Source: Xestospongia bergquistia
Lineage: Eukaryota; Porifera; Demospongiae; Haplosclerida; Petrosiidae
Direction of reading: 5' to 3'
Assembly: GCA_963965975.1 (NCBI GenBank)
Contig: OZ014415.1
Span: 5,337,001-5,401,000 of the forward strand
Length of the DNA stretch: 64,000 bases
This document shows, piece after piece, positions 25,309 through 37,081 of this stretch; the stretch's first letter is position 1, and every line of letters begins with the position of its first letter. The notes under the pieces were generated by a model. The model was not told the DNA's origin and made no database searches. It saw nothing but the letters and a program-made list of their open reading frames with translations. Made by a program: the position numbers and the translations under genes.

Positions 25309-26946
25309 TCACATGTCTACTGGCTCTTGCTTCATGCCTCCTAGTATTAGTGGGTCTGAATTGCCTGAGTCAGTAGCAGTAAGTGCACTCTCTGGGGTCA
25401 TGCCTGCAATGGTTTGCTTGAGTGTCTGTATAGCTGGGTTTTGGTCACCCACAGCCAAAGTGATGCAATGACACGCATCGGCTAATAGGCGCTCTAATTG
25501 TTGCACACGCTGCTTCAACTCTTCATTTGCTTGTTTCAGTTTGCTATGTTCTTCCTGATCAATAACTGGCTTGGCTTCAGTAGTTTGCTTAATTTCACCT
25601 ACATTTGACAACCCAGTTTTAAATCCCATTTTTTTGGCTCTTTGGTAAGCTACCAGGCGTCTTGCTTCATCAGGACGTGGATGATAAAATTTGCATGACA
25701 TGCCACGATTACACACTCCTTTCATGAAATCACGACATACAGTTTCAGCTATAGCTTCAATGGAAGGATCAAAAGCTGCTCCACCTCCCATACCACTACA
25801 TAAATGTTTAGGCAACAAACCAGTTTCCAAAAACAATTCCTCATCGCCTTTATTGGTATGTATAAGCTTACAAACAGATCGAGTGCAACTGCTTTCCTGA
25901 TAGTCATGGCAAAATATTGAACGGCTAAGACAAATTCGTTCGTCTTTGTTCTCAACACGATCAACATGACGACGTTGGCAACCTGATCCTCGCCCACATT
26001 GTGCCTTAAGATTGTCAATGCATATGTCACAGAAGAACAGTTTGCCTTTGTTACGATCACAAAGTAAATCAGGAAAAAAACCATGTTCAAGAAACATCTT
26101 CTGCTCATCATAACAGGCATGGAGGTACTTGCAATATGCACGTGGGCAACGACTATTAAGAAAATCATGGCAAAAAATGTTCTTGACAATAGCCTCGCGA
26201 TCGTCTTGGGTTTCAATTACACTAACATGCACCAGTTGGCAGTCTTTACCTTTCTTGCATGTATTCTTCATATAATCAATGCAATAATTGCCATATGTGA
26301 CAGGCTGGCTATATGAGTAGCCATCTTTGCCACTGCTTACAACACTTCCCCCATCTAAAGGCTTACGCCTACGATGAGGGTGACTTAACTCCTCTTCCCA
26401 ACGTGAATAGTGGTAATCAGATTCATAAGAATACCCATAATCATATTCAAATCGAGAGTAGTAGTCATCTCGTGGGGGTGGACGAGAAGGATAGCCTGGT
26501 CGTCCACTGCTTCTCATGCCTCGACCACCAGGTCGTTCATCACTAAAACTACTATAACTTGGGTTATCTGAATCAGGTCGCTCACGTGCACGATTAAAGA
26601 CAGCTTGGGGTATTGTACCAGTTAACAGAAATTCATCTTCTTCCCGACGTGTAACATGTAGAAAGCGACAAGTATCACGAGAGCAAATACCACGATTTTG
26701 GAAATCGTGACAAAATTTACTTTTAGCTAAAAACTCTCTTTCATCCAGAGAAGGGATGTGATCAGCATGGATTTGGCTACAGCGAGGACCTTTGGTACAG
26801 TGGCCACGTATGTGATCTACACAAAGGGTCATGTTTGTTAATTTTCGTTTCTTGGATGCAAGATGTTCCCCCATTTGAGAGTCAGAACCATATCCACCAT
26901 AGTACTCTGGATTCACAAATCCTTGGCCACGAAAATCAAACGCCAT
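25309..26946 (-). CDS. Intronless CCCH zinc-finger protein, ZC3H10-like
   Basis: A 545-codon single-exon gene starting MAFDFRGQGF. It has seven CCCH fingers: three pairs, each a C-X7-C-X5-C-X3-H finger followed by a CHD(F/Y)-type C-X7/8-C-X4-C-X3-H finger, then a last single finger CRDFMKGVCNRGMSCKFYH. The first pair lies about residues 42-97. An Arg/Tyr/Ser/Gly-rich spacer (RPGYPSRPPPRDDYYSR region) separates pairs one and two. After the last finger comes a leucine-rich coiled coil (EEHSKLKQANEELKQRV...). Alternating finger types plus a C-terminal coiled coil match ZC3H10, an RNA-binding protein; the human protein has one pair plus the single finger. It lies head-to-head with YTHDC1 and tail-to-tail with the Ras-like gene (169 bases between stops). 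RNA binding is inferred from family. Confidence 0.85.
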   Translation of the reverse strand: MAFDFRGQGFVNPEYYGGYGSDSQMGEHLASKKRKLTNMTLCVDHIRGHCTKGPRCSQIHADHIPSLDEREFLAKSKFCHDFQNRGICSRDTCRFLHVTRREEDEFLLTGTIPQAVFNRARERPDSDNPSYSSFSDERPGGRGMRSSGRPGYPSRPPPRDDYYSRFEYDYGYSYESDYHYSRWEEELSHPHRRRKPLDGGSVVSSGKDGYSYSQPVTYGNYCIDYMKNTCKKGKDCQLVHVSVIETQDDREAIVKNIFCHDFLNSRCPRAYCKYLHACYDEQKMFLEHGFFPDLLCDRNKGKLFFCDICIDNLKAQCGRGSGCQRRHVDRVENKDERICLSRSIFCHDYQESSCTRSVCKLIHTNKGDEELFLETGLLPKHLCSGMGGGAAFDPSIEAIAETVCRDFMKGVCNRGMSCKFYHPRPDEARRLVAYQRAKKMGFKTGLSNVGEIKQTTEAKPVIDQEEHSKLKQANEELKQRVQQLERLLADACHCITLAVGDQNPAIQTLKQTIAGMTPESALTATDSGNSDPLILGGMKQEPVDM

Positions 26947-27088
26947 CGAATAGGTATACCTTATAGCTTAGCTTTAAGATGTACTGCGCATGCTCATAAC
27001 ATTGATGATGACACACTAGTATACGGAGTAATCCGAATGTCATCTCCACCACGAGTGTGTAGGTTCACCTCTAATATAGACAAGAAGG
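26947..27088. promoter_or_regulatory. Short shared promoter between ZC3H10-like and YTHDC1-like genes
   Basis: Only 142 bases separate the two divergent start codons, so both core promoters and both 5' leaders must fit here or overlap. It is richer in CG than the flanking introns. I see no clear TATA box. Confidence 0.5.
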
Positions 27089-30000
27089 ATGGATGAGGTT
27101 GGGGAAACAAGCAGAATTACAGCCGAAGACATAAATAATACTGAAGAGATAGTTATCCCAGTATCAGAAAGTAAGGTTGCTGAACAATATACAGGCATAT
27201 CTCACTTATATAAATCTATTAAACCCCCTGGAATTCAAAACATCGGCTTATCAGCTTGTGTACGTATGTGTATATTTACTGTATACGGTTGAAGATTTCC
27301 CAATGCAGCTATATGTTAGTTATAGAAAGTGTGTCAGCTTATTTCTTAAGTGAATATGGTGTACACTTATTTTAAACATCAGTTCAATATATATTTTCTA
27401 CCAAGCACTTCAGTTATTGGAAGTAGTGAATGTTTAGTGTTTATGTGATGAGTGTACAGTAGAGAGTTGAAATAGTTGACCTTTCTTGTCTAACAAGTAC
27501 ACTTTGTAACAAATAATAACTTAAGGATGAAACCATATCCATCATAACCAGCCGTTTTAATTTGTACATAAATCAAAGCTTTCTCTGTTAGGACATCAAT
27601 CGTTCAGTAGTAACTGATACAGCTTAGCAGTTTTATTTCTTTTTGGTTTATGACACAAGATGTAAAACTCTAGTCTCTTAAACATAATGACATGAAGAGT
27701 AGACTCCTCATCAATGTACAAGCAAATTAGATCAATTAAGCTTAATAGTTCATAACATAAGGATGACTAAAAATGGACGCTGTATTACAACTTCATACAA
27801 TTGGTTTTTGAGTTACAGACTTTTTTGTCCTGTACTTACCATATTCTTTATCGAATGTAAAAGTAATATGGCTTCAAACATTGCTCTGTGTACCCTCACT
27901 TGTTTGAACAAAATGGAGTGATTTAGAGGAGCATGTTAAACAAAGTAGCTGGGACAAAATAAAGTTGTTGTTTATTAAAACAAAGAAATGAAACTAGAAA
28001 CTTACTATAGCTAGTTATAAATCTTCTTGAGTATGCTATTACTGTAATGTAAGGACTTTTCGATCTTGCTATTAATTATACCTGATAAAGTACTCAGTAA
28101 CACTAGGCTGTGTGTTACTATGTTTATATCATTTATGACTTTTTTTGAAGAACCCAGCTCTAAGAGTATTGAGAATGTTACTGAGAAGCAAGAAGACTCA
28201 TATATTGTATTTCCTGATTACGACATGGATACTAACTTATTGTCTCCTGGTGATAGTGAAGTCAGTAATAGACAAGGTGATGACGTATATATTATGGCAG
28301 ATATGGAAGAACTAGATGAACCACATTTTGAAGTATTAGACAGTGCTGGTGAAGGTACTCCAGGAGAAACGGGACCGCAGTCTTCTAATGAAGGTAGATG
28401 TAATTCAAGTGAAGTAATTAAAATTTAGTTTGTGACTTTGTGGTTTGGTTAGTAGGTTTTGTCTTCATTACGTAGTTATCATTAGTTCTTGAAAATGTTT
28501 GTTTGTGTTTAAGTAGAATACACATAACCAATATGTCATATTTTAAATTGTATGGTGTATATAACACAATACAATGTATATTCTGTTACATTAAGTATGA
28601 AGTAAGTATAGTATGTCTATGTCTGATTGTCAAGATAACATTTTTATTCTGCCTGGTCCTGTTTATGTGCCGAAGTCCTAAGATTGTTTTAAACTACACA
28701 CACATACACAGTATATGCAACTATGAGAACAATGGATGAAGTTATCTAACCTGCAATGAACACAGCAACTAATGAATGTAGTTACTCGTACTGTAAATAC
28801 TTTATATTGGGTATGTCTGATTGAATCTTCTGAACTTTCTAGCTCTTTTTGCATCTCCAAACCCTTTAGTCTTGAAATTTAGTAGTCTTACATAAACAAT
28901 AGAAAAAATTTTACACCTTTTTTGTGTGCAAGGATGTACACTGATTTCAAGTCAGTGTTACTACTGTATGACATGAAGCAAGGGAAAGCCTTTGTGCATA
29001 CATTGTGTTGTCTATTTAATGCCCCGTTGAATTCCAATTATCAATATTGTTGATTATAATATTATGACAACAAAATTAGTCTTTATAGAAATAAAATACC
29101 CTAAAATTTGTGAAAATATTATTCCTCAAAAATAACTGTCTATATGTTATTATAGGTAACACCACCAGCAACAAAGTGGAGAGACAAGAAGAAATGAAAA
29201 ATGATGAAGAATCTGAGAAAAAGGAGCCTGAGGTCAAGGAAAAAGGTATGCTATAAATTACTGTCTACCTGATTTGTTTTGTCAGTTTCACTAAAAACCT
29301 TTTTACCTACAAGCTTGTTATTTAGGTAAATGCAGAGGTAGTTGCCAGTTATTCTGAACCTAGATTATACTTGTGCAAATGTGATACATTGACTTTAATT
29401 TCCTAATAGAATATTAACTAGATAGTTTTAATTATCAATTTCAGTAGCAAATGCTCATCTTATTTAGAACCCAGGACCTTGAAACATGCTAAGTAGTTCT
29501 ATGATTGTTATGGATCATATGTCATGATATGCAACAGTTGAATGTAAGCAAACACCACATCTAAATCCTAACATGTATAGCAACCAATGAATTTAATTAA
29601 CCTAAACTCAGAGCACTACATGACTGATCATGCTTTGAAGATTTGGAAACTTAGTTCTCTGTCTTATTTTTAACATTCTGTATTTGTTCAACAGATACTA
29701 GTGCCAAATCTCTTATTAATATAATTCCATTTTTTTATGTGAGATTAGCATCTTTCAAAGCATTTATAAAAATATTTGTTAATCATTGTTTGTTAAAGAT
29801 CTCATAAGAGACAGCTGGCTGAGACATTTAGGAATGTGAACTTGATTGCTGAGGTCCTTGGTTTGGGACAACTACTCAAACAATGTATTAAAATCTCACC
29901 TTAATTTCTGAATCTTTAAAGCAAATAAGAAACTTGAAACGATTAGAAGTCCAGAAAGATGCCCAGGAGTTGTGTGAAAAGGAATAAGATCAAAGATTAA

Positions 30001-33000
30001 GTTAGAAGCTATAAATATAGAAATTATGCTAAAGTTTACGTTTATTCTGGACAGACTATGAGATCAAGTTTACTGTGGTTCTGAGATCAAAAGGCACACT
30101 TATCTATCACTATTCACTGCCCATGGCAACCCTGCATATTTATGTATTCCTAGATGTTTTGAGGTTCTGTGTTTTAATCACAATAGGTGTGGCCTTTTTC
30201 TAAGATTGGTCAAGTGAACATTAGACTAACACATAGAATAATTGTTTTTACTCTTGTAGGTAGTGATAAGGCTAACATCTCTCCCATTCGATTTGATTCA
30301 AAAGGTGGGTTACATGTGTGTGTGTGTGTGTGTATGCACATTTGATGACTATTTTACTTTATGTAGAGTTCACTGAAAAGGCGGAGAAGAAAAAAGACGA
30401 TAAAGATGCTAAAAAATCTCGTATGTTCAAATTTTTAAAATGTGTCTGCACTCCCAAAATAGAATGAAGTGGGCCAGGCTCTCACTGCTATATTAATATC
30501 ATAAGTTGAAGTGCAATGCATAATCAATCCCAGGCTCTTTTGCATGTGCAGTGTTTCATTTTATTGAAGCCATCAGATCATCTAATAGGCATCTTCAACT
30601 GCTGCTGATGCCAGAAAAAAGAAAAGCAACGGTATAAGTGTGCATTTTTCTACATGGCATGTAATGCCAAGTACTTCTAAATTGTTTAGAATGTGGTATA
30701 TGTATGTATAGATATTTCTATGTTATTGTGTTGTTGTATGTAACTATTGGTTGTGACAAAATGTACATTATATGCTGATGCATGTAGGAACTAATTTTAA
30801 TTATTGTGAGCACTACATTGTCAGGCACAACTATTTCAAGCTCAGACTTAGCAGTACTACTGCGTTAGTAAACTCTCCAGTTCTTAATATTACATGATTT
30901 ACAGCATCAAAGAAAAAATGTTGTACTTTTGTCATCTTGAGGAAGCCATAAAAGATGTGAATACTAGTAATTAAAGCTATTGCTGACTGCCCAAAAACTT
31001 AAAGTCTGCATAATGTATAAAAATAGAGTGCTAGCTGTTCAGGATAATAAAATCCTATATAAAGTTAATGATGTTCCTTGTGTTTCACCATGATGTGATG
31101 TTATGCAGACATGCATAGGGAACGCTCATGTCCTCAAACTGCCTTTAAGAACAAAGCAATAAAGAAAGAGGTCTGAGAATCAGGAAAGCTTTAATTAAAA
31201 AGTTAACTATGAGGCCACACCCAGGTTAGGTTGACAATGTTCTCATTTACTCTGCATTGTTCAAATTCTCCCAAACTGCCTGAATAGAATAATCTTACTG
31301 AAAAGTCAGCTCACAAACAGGCCACAATATTTAATAGCCTATACCATGTTCACATTTATGCACACTGAAATTGAAAACAGTCCAGAAACATACCTTCTTA
31401 ATACAGGGACATTTACACTACATTACAATCTCAAGACCTATTGAATGGTGAAATCATTTCTCTCTAGCTTATTCTTACCTTTGGGTATAACACTGAGTTA
31501 GGTGTCAAAGGCAAACTGAACAAAATGTAGTTGCACAAAGCCAATTAACAGATTTTTTCATGTATTTCAATCCTTTTTTATATGAATATATAAACAGAAT
31601 ATATTTGAAGTCTGGCTTGAGTTTCTTATCTGTTATTTAAGCTTGGTATTCTTTGTGGCAAACATTGATTTGGACCAGATGTTTTATGAGTTGGTGTTAA
31701 CAATGTTGTATATATGTGACTATCAAAGTGCAACATGCTGAGAACTCATGCAGTTGGCAAATAAGATTACTTTATCATTATTCTAATGTATTCTGTTTGT
31801 TGGTTTTGCCAATATTGAAGACTGGCTAGCTACAAGAACCATGGTGCTGCTAGAAAGAAACTTGTTTACCAACAAACACCTGAAGCTTTTATTATTCTCA
31901 CCTAAGTCAAAATGTTTGTAGTATGATTATTTAGGACAATTTATTATTAAATAACTCTTCTTTAAGGGTTTGTAAAAAGTCTTACAAACCATCTTATAAC
32001 TAGCGATCTTTCAGGACTTATCTATAGACACCTGAAGTCAATGAATAAGATATCCATGTACAATGTATGTGGAATAATGATAAAAACATAAGGTTATGGA
32101 AACTTATGTACAAGATAAAGGATAGTGCAGTGCAAGAAACTACTCTGCATAGGAAGGAATAACTATTTTTTAGCACCCTTCAAAAAACGGCAACTGCAAC
32201 TCTAATTTCCATCTTTCTTCTCGTAGATTAATTGTTAATGTTAGAGCAGAATATAATGTAATGATATTTTGCTTAAGGAAGTACAGTTCTTACTATTACC
32301 AGTACCCATTGCCAAGTTGCTTTGGTTTCTATACATATGAGTTATTAAGTAAAAATTAATAATATTTAAAGCCGTGTTTGGCATTGCGCGTTGGTCCATT
32401 ATTTTCTAAAACATTTTACATGTGTTTGTATATGCTTTACTTGTATTTACATGTAGATCCTGTTCCTAATCGTATTACTGACAAATTATTTGTGAACACA
32501 AGATACTTTTTAATAAAGAGCAACAATTATGAAAATGTTGACCTAGCCAAAGCCGGAGTATGTTGACTGCATGTATGTTTACTGGATAATTTATTTTGTA
32601 TTTTATTAGAATGTTTGGTCTACTCTTCCATACAATGAAAAGAAATTGAACAAAGCTTACCGGGTATTGAATGAACTTTCAATATATGCTGTTACATCCA
32701 TACATATTGTTCTATAGGATTGTCGTAATGTTTTACTTATATTCTCAGTGAAAGAAAGTGGCAGTTTCCAAGGTACCATTAATGTACATAAGATCCTTTG
32801 TTTCAGATGTACATGTATGTCTCAATGTAAAATGTATTTACATTTACACAAAACCACTTGTGTATTTAGCTTAGGATTTTAGCTTAGAATGGACTCCTCA
32901 TGATCATTTGTAATCTTGTCTTTAGTTTATATTCATAGAATGGTTATCAACTTAGCATTTTTGCTGGTTGTTGTGCACATGGACTTTTATCCCCAACAAT

Positions 33001-36000
33001 AGTTTGAGTAATTATTGACTAACAAAATGATAGATAATGTGCGACTGTCAGAAGGAAACTGAAAAATAACTATCTGTTTACATCACTACTTTTAAAGTAG
33101 TTGATTTATGATAGTTTAAACAATATAAAGAATTATATTAAAGATTTCTATTGTATATGTTCTATATTATTGTATCTTGGTTTCTGTGGTATTTAAAGTA
33201 AATATATTTATCCAGTGCTATTTGTTATTAGGTTTTGCTAAACTTGTATCAGAATCTCGTAGTGATGGTCCCAAGATTCCCTGGGTACTACCTCCTACTA
33301 TGTCAACATCTCAATTGAGTAGTGTCTTCAAATTGGACTGGATACACAAGTCTGTAACAAAATTACTAATTACATACTGTATTATTTGTATTAATTATGT
33401 TTCATTATTTTAGGGGCACATTGCCATTTAGTCTCTGTCAAGATCTCAAGAACCCTTGGAATGAAAACAAACCTGTTAAAATTGGAAGAGATGGACAGGT
33501 TTGTTTATAATATTCTCACTATATTAATAAATTTAGCCCATGGCAAATATTTTTTCAAGCACACACAGATGGTTGATTTAGACATTGTGTATGTATATAT
33601 TGGTATATTCAATTCATGATCTATTATTGTATGTGACTTTTTAGAATGGCAAATGAAATGTTACATACATGAAGTAACTTCTCATGCATATAACAATGAA
33701 AATTATTACTTTTACTGTAATCACTGTGAATGGAGTTTGACTGATCAAATTTCTGAGTCTTGTTACTTGAGAAAACATCTTGAGCAGCTCCATAGCTTTT
33801 GCAAACTTTCTAGTCTTTAAAGGTAGCAAAATTTTAGTCCCTCATAGCAACATCAGTACCGATGAAGTAATTTTAGGGTGATTTTTCCATTTGGTATTGT
33901 TTTGGATCATGTAGTATCTATCTAAATATTTGGCCACTTACAATTTTAATGTATTATATGTGACTTTTGGGAGCAACAAATGAAGTTAAACTATGTCCTT
34001 TCAATGCTGCTGCATATAGCAACCAATGAATTTTATTAACTTTAACTGAAAGTGCTACAATAATGAGAGTGACTAGTAACACTTGAAGCTTCATGTTATC
34101 TTACTTTTCTGCCTATATTTCTAATATTCTATAGTTATGGTTTTCTACAGACAGTACTGGTAATTGTTCTAGCTCTAGTCAGTTCTTTGCTGTGAAGTCA
34201 ATATCTTCCAAAACAATTATAAGATGATTTTTCAATTAAAATCTTGTTGAAGTTACATATTGTCACTTCATTGTGCTTTTATGATGTGATCAATGTGATT
34301 ATTGATTATAACTCTCATACCATGTATTAATTACAGATTTAGTTCTATTGTAAATTGCGTTGTATATTTTTTTTGCTACAGGAGATTGAACCCACAGTAG
34401 GTGAAAAGTTATGTAGATTATGGTTAACAGTGAATGCAGACAGTAGCATCATCCGAGAACGAAAGAAATTCCCCTCCTATCATCACCAAGACATGTCACA
34501 TACATCATCTACTATATTTCCTGTCTCTATTCATCCTTTTGCAGCTACTCCGTTCCCCCATCCATCTTTAGGCTTATTCCCTGATGGGCGGCCGCCACAC
34601 ATCCACTTAAACCCCACCCTATATCCTCCTCCCAGGTTAGGCTCCCCTAGTGTATATTGCAGACCCCCCAGAAACTATCCTGGACCATCTAAAAGATATT
34701 CTGCACAACACAGAGCCCGAAGCAGGACTGCTAAGGACTCCACAGTGCCATGATTATTAACTAGTTTTAAACACCCTCAGGACTTATTCAATATTCCACA
34801 AACTACACTTAATAAGGAATTATGCCAGTGATAGAGATGCTGAGTATAATTTTGACTTTGTGAAGCTGCCATATGGATGCTATAAACACATCACTACATC
34901 TTCATTTGGACACATTGTTGGACAAAATTGTTGAACTGGGTTAAAAATTGAGTGTATAATCAGAACTTGCCTTAATGAACTTATGAACACTGCAAAACTA
35001 TTTTCTGAAACCAAGCATAGGTACTTTTTTAAAAGACTGTATCGCCTATTGCTATCATTTGAATGATGCTATGGAACTTTTGTCTTAAATGTGTCTGTAT
35101 TTTTATTATCGTGTGGGTTTTTAACTTTATTTTATGATTCTAGTATTAACCAATGTGTCAGCCTAAGGTATCATATAGTAGCCAGTCTCAGTATACTTAA
35201 TGTGTGATTTTAATGTGTCATATCTCTACCTAGTAAGCATCATTTGTCGCAGGCTGAAGCTCTCTTGAATTCCAAAGGAAGAAAAACAGAACATGATCAC
35301 CATAAAAAAGGTAATATTTTAAAGTGTTCAATCTATACACAACAATGTGAATGTTAGCCAGTGTATATGCAGTATGTATTTGATATGCTTAGTCGCAAAT
35401 AGTGATTGTAACAAACTTGGAAATAAAAAAAAGAGGCCAGTAGGTCGCACACAAAAAATGTCTTCTGCTTTACTTCTTAAAATCCTATTGGTGCTCTTTA
35501 GTCTTTAGGGGAAGCTACTCTTCAAGTAATACCAAAGAGAGAGAGACAGGATCTTTGCTCTGCACTTCTCTTGATGTTATAATTTTTGTTTGATATCAGT
35601 TATCAGTTAAAAATGTAAACAAATTAGAAAATAATTCATTACAATAGTATATCTCTAACAAGGCTAGGGTAGGAATAGCAATATGAAAACTAGCTACATA
35701 GAATGTACGTATTGTTGCATATGATAGAATTTTGACAATTGAAAATCGTGCACAAACTTGCTGTACTGTTTATTAGGAACGGATACTTTTGTCACTTTCA
35801 CAGAATTTATGTTAACCTTTTGATCATATTCATCTTAGAGAAGTCAGAAAGAATAATACGTCAACGTAGTCGAAGTAGAGAACGGGATGAACCACGGAGT
35901 AGTAGGAGTTCTAGAGAAGGAAAAAGAGAATCGGATCTGAGGAGGAGAAAGAGTCGAAGTAGAAGCCGTGAGAGAATATCACGTCATGACAGAGAAAAGA

Positions 36001-36908
36001 GCAAAAGGTAAGACTTAAGTTAATTTTCCCACAATAAAAATATTATTTAGACATTTCTTTATTAAGTGTTTGATTTAGGATTCATGTGTTGTGTTTTCTA
36101 GTATATATCACCCAATTATAACTGTTCAAATAGCAGTGAGGTCTAGCCAAGTAATTATTGAGTGGACAATGGAGTGACTTAATCATGTAGATCATGACTG
36201 CTACTCACCCACTCCTACACAATTAAAGAATTGGGATTAATGAGAGATGCCACCTCTCATGGATATTTCCACATGATGGCATACAATTTCCCAACTGCCC
36301 AGCACAAATTGAATGAACCAGTTATCATCCTGCCTTAGACCCAATTACTGGACCCTACATTGTATAATGTGCATTTTCTGAAAGCATGTCTTCAATATAC
36401 ATTGTGATATTGTATTGAGGTTAGGGTATTTTGCTATTAGATCACATAAGGAATCAACTTTTGAAAAGAGTTTTGGTGTATGCAAGGAGACGCTGTTACA
36501 TGGATCATATGCAGACTATATTAAGGAATATGCTGCTCGTAGTACTAGAGGATCTAGTAGTCAGGTATAATGTTTCTTTACATTGTAATTGCTGATATTA
36601 CTGTTTTCTATGTAGTCTTCCTTCAATATGGCAGGTATAGCATCTCAGTATCAGAAAGCTCTCTCTCAAGTGGCAACTGCTTTAGCTTCACAGACTGCTG
36701 CAAAGGTTAGCAATTATTGATTATTTTGTTTGTTAAACTCTATATGATATACCAATGGCTTTTGCTGAAAAGATACTATTTATCAATTATGTTTCACATT
36801 CTTGGTTTTTCTCCATTACAGCAACAACAACCAATGGATCCTGAGACTTACAATAAAAAGGTTGAAGAATTTCTTGAGCGAACAAAACATAAACCAAGTG
36901 ACAGTTAG
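27089..36908 (+). CDS. YTHDC1: YTHDC1-like nuclear m6A reader
   Basis: YTH-domain protein that recognises N6-methyladenosine in nuclear RNA. Exons: 27089-27263, 28151-28393, 29156-29245, 30260-30304, 30367-30420, 32457-32557, 32610-32663, 32718-32772, 33232-33349, 33414-33498, 34382-34635, 35234-35310, 35839-36007, 36441-36564, 36616-36705, 36822-36908; 606 residues. The N-terminal third is acidic and Lys-rich without a known fold. The YTH domain (about 213-355) shows [42 protein letters not shown], a WVLPPTM segment and [20 protein letters not shown]; aromatic-cage Trp residues are in the NVWST and PWVLP segments. A Pro/His-rich stretch follows, then an RS/RE-rich segment ([10 protein letters not shown]) and a tail with [10 protein letters not shown] and [15 protein letters not shown], which resembles the YTHDC1 C-terminus. 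If the donor at 34635 is not used, the frame stops at 34753, giving 463 residues without the RS tail. The long introns (27264-28150, 30421-32456, 33499-34381) hold no gene I recognise. Confidence 0.9.
29520..29700. repeat. Dispersed repeat copy in YTHDC1 intron
   Basis: A segment centred on TATAGCAACCAATGAATTT (about 29575) resembles a second segment near 34013-34140 in a later intron of the same gene, with matching bases on both sides (ATTAACY..AACT, GACT, TTGAAG). A partial, inverted match occurs near 60968. This is probably an old interspersed element. Confidence 0.35.
33951..34140. repeat. Second copy of the dispersed repeat
   Basis: It shares the core ATAGCAACCAATGAATTT and adjoining bases with 29520-29700, in the same orientation, but the flanks have diverged. 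Confidence 0.35.
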
Positions 36909-36987
36909 TTGGATCAACTATAATAACTTTTTGATTGCTTAATAATTGATTTTGTTGTACAATAATTATTATTATTTGTTTTGGCTC

Positions 36988-36993
36988 AATAAA
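36988..36993 (+). terminator. Probable YTHDC1 polyadenylation signal AATAAA
   Basis: It lies 80 bases after the long-isoform stop, inside the 173-base gap to the WDSUB1 stop on the other strand. The two 3' UTRs therefore probably overlap. Confidence 0.55.
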
Positions 36994-37081
36994 AAAGTAA
37001 TAATGAATGGGTGACACACTTTACATAATAAGTAAATGTTTTCATAATTATAAATATATTTATCTTGTCAAAATTGTCATA

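Noticed and set aside
25749-26216. 155-codon minus-strand open frame in another frame inside the ZC3H10-like gene
   Set aside because: Fully overlapped by the seven-finger reading frame, whose Cys/His spacing is decisive; the product has no motif.
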